From: Flaveria trinervia
Taxonomy: Eukaryota > Streptophyta > Magnoliopsida > Asterales > Asteraceae
Length of the DNA stretch: 64,000 nucleotides
Direction of reading: 5' to 3'
Assembly: GCA_025506515.1 (NCBI GenBank)
Contig: CM046443.1
Coordinates: forward strand, 19,855,228-19,919,227
A program made the translations under genes and the position numbers. Positions 44,931 to 56,541 of the stretch are shown in pieces (positions within the stretch are counted from its first letter, which is position 1; every line of letters begins with the position of its first letter). The notes beneath the pieces were generated by a model, which saw only the letters and a list, made by a program, of their open reading frames with translations, did not search any database and was not told the origin of the DNA.

Positions 44931-46437
44931 GGCAATCCCTTCTCGTCATTTAATTGTCAGAAAAGGCCACATCTAGTAGTTCTAACTCATCAAGTAAGGA
45001 TCCAAAAGCCTTAATTGCTAATGAGGATGAAGGACAGGATTGGAGCTTTCGGTTCGTCTCACCAGGAGAGTCCAATATAGCTAGTGTGGAGGATATTGAT
45101 GTCGATTCTGCAAGTGAGGGAGATATAGCAGTAGAGCTCGTGATGTCAAATTCTAAGACACTACAAATGTGGTCAACCACCTGCCGAAAGAAGAAAAATC
45201 ATCATCATCATCTGAATCACCAGAACCAAAGACAACCGAGTCAGCACTCATGGTGATTCTTCTTCAACATCTCAGGTAAGTACTACTGACCAACTGTTTA
45301 ATAATCATGCTTGCTTAGAATGTAATAAATTCAGAGAAGTTATAGATTCAAAATTTGCAAGGCTATTAGATCATAATGATAGCTTAGTAAAGGACCTGGA
45401 ACTATGCACGGAGGCAAATAGTGTTAAAACAAAACGAGCACAGTTACAATGAAAAGATAGACCTATTAAAACAGCTTAGGGAAACTGAGGTAGTTGCTTT
45501 TAACCAAACAAATGACATTAGGTACTATCTGAACTCTCTAGAGGACACTAAGAAGCAAAAAGCAGTGTTAGAAGTAGAAGTCAATTCATTAAAACAAAAA
45601 CTGCATAGTTGGACAAGCTCATCACACATTGTCCAAAACTTAGTGAGAGAGAGAGAAATAATGGGGAAGGATTGGGATACAAAGTGGTTCACTACCACCT
45701 GAACCTTGATGAACACAAAAGTAACCCTATTAACAATAACCCCATCAAGGATCACGTGGTGTCTACTCCTCTTGTTATGATCCGGATTCCATAAGTAAAT
45801 CAAGTGAATCCGACTCTAAACAAAAGGAGGCCACTTCAAAGGAAATAGGAAAGATGCCTTGTGTTAACCTGGAAAAAGAATTTGAAAAGGTTAGCTTAAA
45901 GTCAGGGTCAAACAAAGTCAAACAAGAACCTAAAAGACTATAAAACCAAATCAATCACGTGCATCATGTCTTAGTCAGGTAAACCAGAAATCAAAGATGT
46001 AAAACCAGGTAAAGCAATTAAGTTTGTAAAACCAACTCATACATCTAACAAAGAAGTGTCTTAGTTCAAACATAAAAGGTTAAACGTGTGACATCGTATC
46101 TCCACCAAAAATAGAAACCATCATGTGAAGCAGATCCTGCTATAACTGTGGAGAGTATGGTCACATAGCGTCTTATTGTCCTTATTCCCAGACACCGAGG
46201 AGGAAAGTTGACCTTTCTGCAACTACAACTAGTCGTCTAAGAGGAACTCTGTGACGCCTCCAAAAGGGCTAGTGAATCTAAAGTTCAATCCATCAGCCAG
46301 TCACCTGTTTACCACAAACAGGCCTTACACAAATCTAGATTATGAAATAAAACCCTCCTCAGTGTCTGAAAATAAGAACAATCAGAATCTGAGCTTCCCT
46401 CAACCTCAAAGGGTCAGTGGGTTGAGTTTATGATATG
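44931..46437 (+). pseudogene. Gag C-terminal extension of D2 with second zinc knuckle
   Basis: Charged, Ser/Glu-rich segment (44954-45256), a coiled-coil stretch (45421-45702, NEKIDLLKQLRETEVVAF and EVEVNSLKQKL) and, at 46138-46179, an intact knuckle CYNCGEYGHIASYC. Frame is broken several times. The arrangement (damaged first knuckle, coiled coil, intact second knuckle, protease) is the same as in unit B. Confidence 0.75.
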
Positions 46438-46817
46438 CGATGCCTGAGGGAACCCAAGCCAGTTAAGGCTTGGATTCCTAACATGATAATGTTTTCATTG
46501 AATGTGCAGTGGTGTGTTCGCTATAGTGCTGCGACTAACACGTGGATTATAGATAGCGGAGCATCCAGGCACATGACAGGGAACAGAGCTCTCTTATTAC
46601 AATGGAAGACAAATTAAAGGAGGGCATGTTTCATTTGCTGGAAACAAAGATGGGTATATCACAGCCCAAGGAGAAGTAGGAAATGAGAAGTTAAGTTTGA
46701 TAAGGTAAACTATGTCCAACAATTACAAAATAACTTGCTTTTAGTTTCTCAATCTGTGATAAAGGATTCAAGGTAGTTTTTGACAACAAGAAGTGTTACG
46801 TTCTAAAGAAGGACTAC
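46438..46817 (+). pseudogene. Copia protease of D2
   Basis: PVKAWIPN leads into ATNTWIIDSGASRHMTG with catalytic Asp-Ser-Gly near 46552-46560, then a broken part with GYITAQGE and NNLLLVSQSV-like sequence in other frames. At least two frameshifts. Confidence 0.85.
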
Positions 46818-48110
46818 ATGATCCCGGAGGACCAGATCCTAATGTCAACTTCAAGATATAATGATCTTTATGTCTTGGATCTCTCAAAGGCCTCCACAAC
46901 GGATCGTGAAGTCCAATGCTTCTGTCCAAAGCTACTGAGAAGGACCATCTCCTGGCATAGGAGAATGGGACACATAAATCCGAGGAAAATGAATCATTTG
47001 ATCCAAAATGATCTTGTGAGAGGAGTAAATGTCAAAAACTTCAACTCCCGAATTTTTGTGTTGCATGCAAAAAGGGCAAACAGACGAAGAAATCTCATAA
47101 GGAAAAGCAATTTCATTCTATAGAACTTCCTCTTGAGCTTCTTCACATGGATCTGTTTGGTCCAGTCAGTACAAGAAGCATCGCAGGTGACTTGTATTAC
47201 TATGTAGTTACTGATGACTACTCAAGGTTCTCTTGGGTAATGTTTCTGAAATCCAAATCAGAAACATTTGAATCCTTCAAGGAATTGGTAACTACATTGG
47301 AATCCCTATACAAGCTGAAGGTAAGACAGGTGCGATTAGACAACGGAACCGAGTTCAAGAATCAGAGGATGGAGGACTATTGCAAGGAAAAGGAATTATG
47401 CATCAATTTACCTCGGCTTATACCCCTCAGATGAACGGCGTTGCTGAACGGAAGAACCACAGCTTGATAGAGACGACACGGACAATGCTGGCAGACTCAA
47501 AACCACCTATCCAATTTTGGAATGAAGCAGTGGCAAATGCATGTTATACTCTCAATCGAGTTCTGGTAGTAAAACGCCATGGCAAAACTTGCTACGAGTT
47601 ATTACAATGACGTAAACCTAACTTGGAATATCTCGAGCCGTTTGGCGCTCCGTGCACCCTGCTGAAAAAGACTCAGGAGGGAAAATTCAGTGAGAAGGTT
47701 GATGAAGGGATCTTCTTAGGATACAACATACCGAACAAGAGAGTTTACAACAACTCAACGGGTCAAGTAGAGGTGTGGTGTAATGTTGATGTTCAGAGAT
47801 ATATCACACCGCCTGCTGGAAAAGGGCCTGCTACTTCTTCGACTATGATGGATTCTTCAAGTCCTTCAACTTACCTCTTTTCTTCAGAAGACGAGTTGGC
47901 AAACAAGATGATGTATGATGTCTTGAACACACCGTCTCAAGATTCAACAAGTCATGTTCCTACCAACTCAGGGGGAGCAGTTGATGTGAGTGACTCCTCC
48001 TCTGATGAAGAAATGATCATGTCAACCAGGATGTACAGGTTCCGACTACCACAAGTTCACAAGCATCGGCTAGTGATGCTTCTGAACCTTTAGAACCTCA
48101 GACTCCTATT
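46818..48110 (+). pseudogene. Copia integrase of D2
   Basis: HRRMGHINPRKMNHLIQNDL with the degenerate zinc-binding region, the core MDLFGPVSTRS (first Asp), VRLDNGTEFKNQ (second Asp) and, in a shifted frame from 47380, QMNGVAERKNHS (third, Glu), then FWNEAVANACYTLNRVL and GKTCYELLQ. A TGA at 47608-47610 stands where D' has CGA (Arg). The C-terminal part continues from 47623 with EYLEPFGAPCTLL and VDEGIFLGY. The linker to reverse transcriptase is acidic and Ser-rich. Confidence 0.92.
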
Positions 48111-49280
48111 GTCTCAGATCAAGAACCAATTGGTCATAATCTTGACTCTGAGGTGGTTGTTTCGACAACCCCTAGCTCACGTCTAAACGTCTATCATCCT
48201 GTAGATAATATTATAGGAGATGTGAGATCAGGGGTTCAGACTAGAAATCAGCTGTACTCAGCTGATTATGCCTCTGTGATGGAAAAAGGATACCTTCACG
48301 ACGGTGCCTACCGCTACTTTGTGTCTTAGTTTGAGCCAAAGTATGTGAGTGAAGCACTAAATGATGAGGCTTGGGTAAGTGCCATGCAGGACGAACTCCG
48401 TCAGTTTAAGAAGTTAGGTGTATGGACACTAGTGGATAGACCTAAAGGTGCTAAAGTCATTGGCACCAAATGGGTCTTGAAATGTAAGAAAGATGATCAG
48501 GGAGTGATCATCAGAAACAAGGCTCGGCTTGTTGTTCAAGGTTTTTGACAAGTTGAGGGTATTGACTACAATGAATTATTTGCACCAGTGGCAAGGATGG
48601 AAGCCATCCGCATCTTCCTTGCCTATGCATCTTATATGAAAATCAAAGTTTATCAACTTGATGTGAAAAGTGCATTCCTTCATGGTGAGATCAGAGAAAC
48701 AGTGTATGTCAGTCAACCCGAGGGATTTGAGGATCCATATCATCGGGATAGAGTCTACAAACTCGACAAGGCTCTATACGTGCTTCATCAAGCTCCATGG
48801 GCTTGGTATGAGAAACTCTCGAGTCATCTTGTGAAACACGATTTCGCAGGGGAGTCATTGACTGCACACTATTTATCAAAGAAAAAGATGGAGACTTACT
48901 GCTAGTACAGATCTATGTAGATGACATAATCTTCGGTTCAAAGAACGAAGAATTATGCAAAGAATTCAAAGTAGTAATGAAGGCGGAGTTTGAGATGAGT
49001 GCCATGGGAGAGATGAAATTCTTTCTCGGGTTACAGGTGGATCAACACCAAAAGGAATTTTCCTACATCAGACCAAGTATGTAGGAGATATTCTCAGTCG
49101 GTTTGATATGGAGAATGCTTCCACAGTTGGCACTCCATTGGCTACAAACCATGATGTAGCACCCGACGAGAACGGTGATCTGGTAGATGCCACTATGTAC
49201 CGAGGGATGATTGGATCTCTCATGTATCTCACGGCCTCAAGACCTGATATCATGTATGATACATGTTTATGCTCATGATA
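48111..49280 (+). pseudogene. Copia reverse transcriptase of D2
   Basis: Blocks: ALNDEAWVSAMQDEL, VIGTKWVLKCKKDD, NKARLVVQGF, then a TGA at 48546-48548 (CGA in D'), ARMEAIRIFLAYAS, YQLDVKSAFLHGE (catalytic Asp), VYVSQPEGFEDPYHRD, LDKALYVLHQAPWAWYEK and YVDD at 48914-48925. A TAG at 48327-48329 stands where D' has CAG. Further on come MGEMKFFLGLQV, TPLATNHD and GMIGSLMYLTASRPDIMY. Several single-base shifts. Confidence 0.93.
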
Positions 49281-49880
49281 TTAGGCAAAGCCTAAGGTGA
49301 ACCATTTAATTGGAGTCAAGAGGATATTTCGTTATCTGAAGGGCACACCCACACTTGGGTTGTGGTATCCTCATGATGATGACTTGAACTTACAGCGTAT
49401 AGTGACTCGGATTACGGCGGCTACAAGATGAACTACAAGTTTACATCAGCAGGGTGTCAGTTCTTTGGGAGAAGATTAGTAACCTGGCAGTGTAAGAAGC
49501 AGACCTCGGTTGCTCTGTCAACCTGTGAAGCCGAATACGTTGCTGCTGCAAGCTGCTGCTCCCAAATCATATGGATTCAATAGCAATGCGGGATTACGGT
49601 TTGCATTTCACTTCCACTCCTATCTTTGTTGATAACTCTGCTGCGATTGCAGTCACTAAAACACGGTCCAACATCCTAAGACCAAACATATCGGAATCAA
49701 ATATCACTTCATACGTGATTGTTTTGAAAAGAATTTAATCGATGTGATAAAAATAAACACTGATTTTCAACGCCTGACCTCTATACAAAGACTTTTGACA
49801 AACCACGTTTTCTATATTTGTTAGAGGTCAATGGCGTTAAAAAGAAAAGTGAGGTCATTCCCGAAGATGACCATGCATAG
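49281..49880 (+). pseudogene. Copia RNase H and end of pol (D2)
   Basis: In several frames: KVNHLIGVKRIFRYLKGTPTLGLWYP, DSDYGG, QFFGRRLVTWQCKKQ, STCEAEYVAAASCC, FVDNSAAIAVT, KTKHIGIKYHFIRDC and KPRF-YLL. A homologue of 57857-58470 in D'. The end is at about 49880. Confidence 0.88.
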
Positions 49881-50037
49881 TCCGATGCGTCGTGTCTAGT
49901 TTCCTTAAATTTCTTAATTCTTAATTTTCTTTTAGTTTTATTCTCGTGTTTTTGTTTAATGTTATTTCGTTAAATACAATTAGGTTATTTTCTTGCCCAT
50001 TAAAATCCTAAAACGCAAATACATAGTGGTTTTAGAA

Positions 50038-50050
50038 TTTTAGGGGGAGA
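50038..50050 (+). promoter_or_regulatory. Internal polypurine-like tract in D2
   Basis: AATTTTAGGGGGAGAATAT lies 160 bases after the end of pol, in the place where simple Copia elements have their 3' polypurine tract. D' has the same tract at 57688-57702 in reverse. The tract used today, 55799-55811, lies 5.7 kb further on, after the accessory ORF. Confidence 0.75.
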
Positions 50051-50658
50051 ATATGTCTAATAATAAAAAAAAACAAGGGAAAAGGAGAGGCGAGCTGATA
50101 ATAAATAATATCATATGTGTGATACCGATTTAATGCATGGAATATGATAGTACACAGGTACAAACCATTTGGGACTTTAAAATCAAAATTGAAAAAGATG
50201 CAAAGTTCAAGTATAAGTCTGTGTAGTTTGAGCAATATAAAAGAAAATATAATAGTTAGGCTAGCTACTACTAAGTAACACAAAGAAATTAGACCTAGAG
50301 GTTGCTAGACCACAGTTGATATGTCGGTAGATTCAACACAATAGATGACTAGACCTTTTTGGTGATCTCAAGATTAAACTAAAATGCTTGACTAGCTATG
50401 GGTAACGCCTTATCCCTGGTTACCACAATCAACAAGATTCCAATAAGGGGTGAGAGCAAAATAAATGCCACAAAAGTGTGCGTATGACCAAAGCATGAGC
50501 AAAAGCACATGAAAAATGCAAATACAATCAAACTGATAACCTAGGTTGTTAGTGAGATCTGTGTTAAAAGAAGAAAAATTGCTCAAACAAGAAGATAGAT
50601 TATGTGCCTCTTTGCTGTGCGGTGGTACTGACCTGAGGATAAGCATAACCTATATATT

Positions 50659-50844
50659 CTAGAACTCATTGTTGTTTGCCGCCTCTCTGCTGTGCGATGG
50701 CACTGACCTGAGGATTGGCTTCTCTTTGAAAATTCTATGAATAGTCTCTCTCTTGAATTCTACCCTAAGACCGCTCGAAAATCTCCTGAGGATGTTGATT
50801 ACCATATAAGTGTGGGATCCACAAATGCTTTTTGAAATAAACAA
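50659..50844 (-). other. Antisense ORF in the D2 spacer, conserved in D'
   Basis: A 61-codon frame opposite to pol. Its C-terminus, FKEKPILRSVPS-SRE-ANNNEF, and the block ICGSH-YMVINI are nearly the same in D' (56827-57084 on the plus strand, which is also antisense there). Between them the D2 copy is altered by two compensating indels. I do not recognise the protein. It may be a real small gene or a conserved non-coding region that happens to be open. Confidence 0.35.
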
Positions 50845-51271
50845 ACCTTAAGACGATCACCCAACTATGTTAAAAGTCTGTGTATGGATTTAAGAGGATA
50901 AGTATACTGACAATCCCTGTGGCTACAATTCTTGAAAGTTCAAATCAGTGTAGGGACCTAATAGTACTAGTATGATTTCCTAAATTTGCTAAATGATTCT
51001 AGATGAAATACAAGGAAAGAGCATCAAAGGTTTTAGCTAACTTGTCCCAAATAATTTGAATATCCTCTATGATTCCAGCTTGAATTGGTCCGTGTATGGT
51101 TTAAAAGATTAGCTGCCCTCTTAGAAGAATTATTCCTTAGAGTTACATCTTAGGAAATACCCTCACAAAACAAAAAACATGTCTTAGTATAATATTCAGT
51201 TTTATTCTTTTATGTAAGTACAACGTTAGTCTATTTCAGTTTTGTGTAGTATCGGACTATGTCATGGAAGT

Positions 51272-51429
51272 TGATAAGGGACCTTATCATCAAAAGGTCA
51301 CGTCTGAAGTGACCACATATGCTTTCAAGTAAAAATTGGGTCACATCTGAGGTGACAAAATGTCATTAAAGTATCATGTCTGAGGTGATCAAAAGTTTTA
51401 AGTTAAAATGATCATGTCTGAGATGATCA
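51272..51429 (+). other. Series of stem-loops with constant loop GTCTGAG in D2
   Basis: A leading stem TGATAAG/CTTATCA (51272-51289), then four hairpins: GGTCAC-GTCTGAA-GTGACC (51296-51314), GTCAC-ATCTGAG-GTGAC (51340-51356), ATCAT-GTCTGAG-GTGAT with one T-G pair (51373-51389) and TGATCAT-GTCTGAG-ATGATCA (51409-51429). Arms differ from stem to stem, but the changes keep the pairing; the seven-base loop is almost constant. D' has three of them. Confidence 0.88.
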
Positions 51430-52443
51430 AGTGTTCATAATGTTAAATCAACAGTTTAAATGGGTCTAGAAGTCAAATGGTCATAAAGTGAGAAAAACTT
51501 AAAGGTATGACCCATTCGCACGACTGGACTAATCAGGCGAATGGGCCATACTCATGCATTAACAACCGAATGACCATGAGTATGAGCCATTCACCTGAAT
51601 GGGTTATCAGAATGAGCCATTCGTCCGATTGGGAGTGTGCGACTGAGTCAGTCGACCGACGAGCTTCAGTAGGCCAACTGAAGGTGATCGACTGAGTTTC
51701 ATTCACCCGAATGAACTGAGAGAATGAGTCCAGTCGGCCGATTGAATTTAGATTCAGTATATAGGGTCACAGTCGATCGAATTCTTCTCACCACTCCCAA
51801 TCGCCCTTAAATCGCACACCATCACCGTTACTCTTCCCAAAATTCTTATAGACCTCAATTACTCTTCTTCTTGATCTTCTGACGTGTGGTTGCATTTATA
51901 CAGGTATAATGAGATGAAATCTCACAGAAATCAGGAGAAATGGTGCCCTAATTTGTGATGGTCGATTGAAACAAGAACCGAATCTTTAAATGACCTAATA
52001 CCTACTAAAACTAAGTAAAATGTTAAAACTAAGTTTAATAGGTCATTATTAAGAGATTGCGAGTCTAAGACCCATTAAACCATGTTTAATTTCATGCATT
52101 GGTCAAGATTCAAACCTCATCGATCGACAGTGGGTCATGCGACTGGTCGTCTGGATGACTCTAATCGCACGATTGAGCCGGTCGAATGGATCAATCAGCC
52201 GAATGTATCATGTGAATGAGATCAGTCGAACCACTAAAAACAATCGCAAGCTCAGCCAACCGATTGAACTCTGTCACATGTTCATTCACCCGAATGAGTC
52301 CAGTCGCATGATAGGATAAGCGACTGACCACAGTCGCATGATTCATTCGCATGAATGAATCAGAATGAATTCAAACAAGATACTTAGAACTGATTTATGG
52401 TATGTGATTATCTCTATGATTATGTGTTGTGTGTTTCAGATTG

Positions 52444-54289
52444 ATGGCTGCTAGATGGTCTATCAACCCTAAGCACAATATATGTGCTCATCTAGACCAT
52501 ACAACTCAGAATGGCGCCGAGTTTACAGAGATCATCGCGTTTCTTCGACGATCAAGGATCCACAAGGCCACTTCTACTCCATGCACTCCCTACAGGTCTT
52601 TACACCAGGCCTTTTGGGAGAATGATTCTATTGATCAATCACGAGAGCCGTATAGCATACGAAGCCTATCTGTGGGATGGCTATTGAGATCACTACTTCC
52701 GATATTCAGAGAGTACTTGAGCTAGGGGACGATACTGATCACCCTACCAAGCTACAACCCGCTGACAGTAAGAGGTTGCTTCCTGAGGATTAAGTACGCT
52801 GGGGACATCAATCAGGTGTGCACAACAAAAGCAGCCTGGGTCCCCAGTACAAGTACTTGGCACATGTCATATTGAAGTGCATCGCTTCCAGAAGAGGTGG
52901 GTTTGATGATCTTTCAGACCAGCTCCAGAATGCCTATGTGGCACTGGTGCTGAACTACCCCTTCAGCTTCTCGAGCATGATCTTCTCTTACCTTGTGGAG
53001 AATCTGGAGGAAAGGGTGGATGGTTTTTGCATGTACCCCAGATTCTGCAGCTGATTTTCAATGAAAAACTGCCATCACTTCCAAGGAAAGCCACGATGCT
53101 GTGGTTTTAGAGATCATGGATAATACGACCCTAGGTCGTATGAGAGTCTACCTGGGTAAGCAAGTAAAGCCCCAGGTGAAGAGACTGATAGCCCATCTGG
53201 CCAATGAGAGTTATGTGGCGCCAGCAGACGTAAGTGGCGTCACACAGACAGCGACTCCAATGACGAGCAGCTACAACACTCCCAGAGCATGACTCTGATG
53301 ACGATGATAGCGGGGATGCAGGAGATACATTGCCCACTCGACAAGTGACCCCACTGCTGATACTGTATCTCCAACATCTGCCCCACTGGAGTATCGCTGA
53401 GACTGCTAGATTCCACCATTGTTTCATGCTTGGTGAGGAAGAGAGAGAGAGTCAAATGAGGAGCCACTGACTTGGACTGTGGGAAGTAAAATCGTTCCCA
53501 CAGAATGAGGGCTCCGGGCGGTTGTGAACGCCCAGGCGGATTGGGAGAGACTACTGATGATCCATACATATACTCCTCATCTGCCAGGCCATGTTTTAGG
53601 GGGAGCATCCTCCTCGACTGGATCAAGGAAGAAGAGGATGGCTCAACCCCACGGTGAAAAGAAGAAGCACATAATCACCTTTATCACCACAACCAACCAC
53701 CACAGCTACCACCACTCCACCTACCACCACTACCACTACATCCACTACCACCACTACCACTATTCCACTCACCACCACTACCACCATTCCCCCACCACCA
53801 CTACCACCTCATACACCACTTCCACACCTACTGCACTAGTTACACACTTCCCATCCACCACCACAGGCATGAGTCGGGACCTCCTCATAGGTCCTTCCGG
53901 TTTTTGGATCCTCTACCCATCTGTCGGTTGGAGGCGCAGTTAGCTAACCTTAACCGGTTTAGTGCTGAAGCTGCTGGCGACGAATGAACAGCAAGCCTCT
54001 CAGCTTAATCAGCTGATGGAGCTTAATGCCTTCCAAGCCCAAAGGTTAGAGGCTTAGAGCCAATAGATCACAAAGCTGAGAGATGCATCATCCTCAGTAC
54101 AGAAGATACAAGATTTAAGGCCCAGAACAGAAGCTTATGCTAAGACTGAAGGGATCCAAAGATGAACCTTTAAAGATCCGAGAAGGAGATGGAGATGATG
54201 GTGATGACGATGACAGAGATGATGATGATGATTGTGATGATCAGGGGATGACACTGATGCAGGTGAAATGTCGATGATGATGATGATTA

Positions 54290-54320
<31 letters not shown>

Positions 54321-55744
54321 TGATGATGATGATGAAGGAGATGCAGCTGCGTCTACATCAGCTCAAGTCAGAGAGGCGCACAAAGAAAATCAAGACCAAG
54401 GAGCCCCATCATCTTCTGCTGATCCTAATGACACACCAGCTATTCAGACAAGAGTAATGCATAGCTGTTCATGTTATTTAAATCATGTATCTGAATATTG
54501 TATCAAATAATGTAATTAAGGTTATGGTTATTATTGATGTTTACTGCTTTGATTGTTGACTAATGATGATGTGTTACATGTTTTAAATCAAGCAGATCCA
54601 AATTTCCAAGGAGATGAATATGATGTTGCTCCCCTCCCACATATCAGACTCAACTCACAATGATTCTTGATCTGCAGGGATTGTTAGGAGATCGGTAAAT
54701 TACACTCCTGAAGAAGGAGATATATTCATGATCTTACCAACGAGCAACTGGCTGAAATGTTCCAACTCAATCCTGATGAGATTGTGAAAGATGCTCCAAT
54801 ATGCAAAAGGAGAGTGACGATGATCTTTAGGATGTCGATGAGATCGAGATTGAAGATGTACTGCACAACACTGTCCAGAGTACACTGACATGAAGGAAAT
54901 GTCATTCCAAATCTGGGAGAAACTCTTGTCAGTGACCCTTTTGAGACTCTGGATAAAATGGAGAAAGAGTCAGAAAAAGATAAAGAGAAGGCCCAAGCCT
55001 CAGACGCCGAAGTCAACATCAAAAAGGCTGATGGGCAGCATGTTTTGAAGAGAAAAGAGCCCAACACAGCGCTACAACTTCAACTGTCTACACAAAACTA
55101 TATCAGGTCAAGAAACATCAAATGGGCAGACAGGATCATAGCGTGGGCACATTTTGCAGACCTCAATGTTTACACGGTTAAACATGAGAAGGGAATTGAG
55201 TACTTCAGATTTCCACACGATCTGAAGACTCTTCCAGGTTTTGAGCTCAACCAGTTAGCAAAGTTAAACTTGCTATATGCTGACCCTCGTAAGATGTCAG
55301 GCTGGTTTGAAGCTGCTCTAAAGAGCGAGTACCACACCAGATGGGTCAACTTCAAACCTCAACAACCAACGGGTACATCAGAAGATCTGAGGTTGATGCC
55401 ATAACTGGCAAACCTAGAGTAGTGCTGAAGTGAGTCCACCACGTACAATGTCAAAGATCCCACTACGTGAGATGCCTTAGGACTTCATTCCACACTTCAA
55501 ATGGTGGTACTAAGATTGGAGAACGGGAGAGGCCGTGATAGTCTTGAACAGGAATGGCACAATGGAAACCATAAGGGTGTTTGACCCGATGTGGCTCACC
55601 AACTTGTCAGCACATGATGTTTATACTTTATACAAGTGGCCACTGTTCTACGACCCACACGATATTGCACAAGCTTTACAGTTCCAAAAAGTGATAAGAC
55701 TTTGTTTTGCTTTTGAGATAAACACAGAGTCACCAAAGAAGTAA
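52444..55744 (+). pseudogene. Accessory ORF of D2 (decayed)
   Basis: Sense to pol. Order: N-terminal domain (MAARWSINPKHN, then GAEFTEIIAFLRRSRIHKA; next YKYLAHVILKCIASRRGGFD and FSFSSMIFSYLVENLE at 52818-53054), a serine/acidic segment, a Thr/His/Pro-rich run (53680-53860), a coiled-coil-like part, an Asp/Met run over a GAT microsatellite (54250-54345), and a C-terminal domain at 54958-55744 (KWADRIIAWAHFADLNVYTV, FRFPHDLKTLPGFELNQL, then AVIVLNRNGTMETIRVFDPM). Frameshifts throughout. The same architecture is seen in D' and E, so the ORF was once maintained. No enzyme motif, signal peptide or clear membrane span was found; function unknown. Confidence 0.75.
54266..54340. repeat. GAT/ATG microsatellite in the D2 accessory ORF
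   Basis: About 20 GAT units with a few interruptions. In the proper frame they would code for an Asp run, as in the acidic stretch of D' (39462-39235). Confidence 0.92.
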
Positions 55745-55798
55745 GTACAAGAAGTTTGAGGAAATCATGAAAGATGTTAGACAATAGATAGATCTAAG

Positions 55799-55811
55799 TC
55801 CTAGGGGAGTT
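55799..55811 (+). promoter_or_regulatory. Polypurine tract of D2
   Basis: TCCTAGGGGAGTT directly before the 3' LTR; D' and E have closely similar tracts. Confidence 0.88.
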
Positions 55812-56541
55812 TGTTGATACCATATGTACCTAGATCCTGATTTGAATGTAATATGTCTTCATTGTCTTGCGCTTATGTAATCGTTGGTACTTAATGAAAT
55901 ACAAATGTTTGGTTTGTTTATAATGTTTAATATTTCATTAATGAGTTGTTTAAATGCACATTGACTTGATTATATAGGTTTGATTGTTTGAATTGTTATA
56001 ATGTTATAATATTGAATACATTCAAACTTGGTGAAGTGAAGTTCTCATGCGTCCGACTGGACCATGCGCCCCAACAGTGGTCATGCGTCCGAATGGCCAT
56101 GCGACTGGGTGTCCATGCGCCTAAATAGTTCATACGCCTGAATAACTTCATGCGTATGACTCAGTCGCACGACTGAACACTCAGTTATGCGAATGGATCA
56201 ACCGCATGGCTCAATCACACGAATGAACCATGCTAATGGTTCAGTCACACGAATGAGCAACCCTAACCTATAAATACCACCTAATTCGTCGAAAAACGTA
56301 AGCATTCAATCCACTTCGACTCCAGACGTACCCTAGCCGTCCAGAAGCCTCTAAGTTCGTACTCCAATTCATAGAACACTGTAGATCGATTCCTAATCGA
56401 TTCTTGATGTTAGATTCAATACATTATTGTGTCTACGTGCGTTCTCACTGATTGGATCACCAATCAAATAGGATTCCACACTATTTGGTTTGGTTTAACA
56501 TGTTAATCAGTTGGTGTTTGATTAAATACCAGATCCTAACA
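55812..56541 (+). repeat. 3' LTR of D2 (730 bp)
   Basis: Starts TGTTGATACC and ends GATCCTAACA. TATA box TATAAATA at 56269-56276. ATGCG-type array at 56047-56260. About 97 percent like the 5' LTR. Confidence 0.93.

Larger units (their letters stand above)
49881..52443 (+). other. Spacer of D2 between pol and accessory ORF
   Basis: About 2.5 kb without a sense ORF. In order: an internal polypurine-like tract (50038-50050), a region with a conserved antisense frame (50844-50659), two copies of a unit reading GCTGTGCGGTGGTACTGACC or close to it (50617 and 50686), the stem-loop series (51272-51429), and CGACTGA/CATTCGC-type arrays at 51510-51770 and 52135-52360. Confidence 0.8.
42461..56541 (+). 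mobile_element. Complete Copia element D2 (14.1 kb), nested in D'
   Basis: Forward-oriented element with two LTRs (739 and 730 bp), a tRNA-Met primer site, gag, protease, integrase, reverse transcriptase, RNase H, a 2.5-kb spacer, a 3.3-kb accessory ORF and a polypurine tract. The LTRs are about 97 percent alike by eye, differing by several short indels, so the insertion is not fresh. Frameshifts and stops occur throughout, so it is not autonomous. It interrupts its own relative D' in opposite orientation. Confidence 0.93.
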
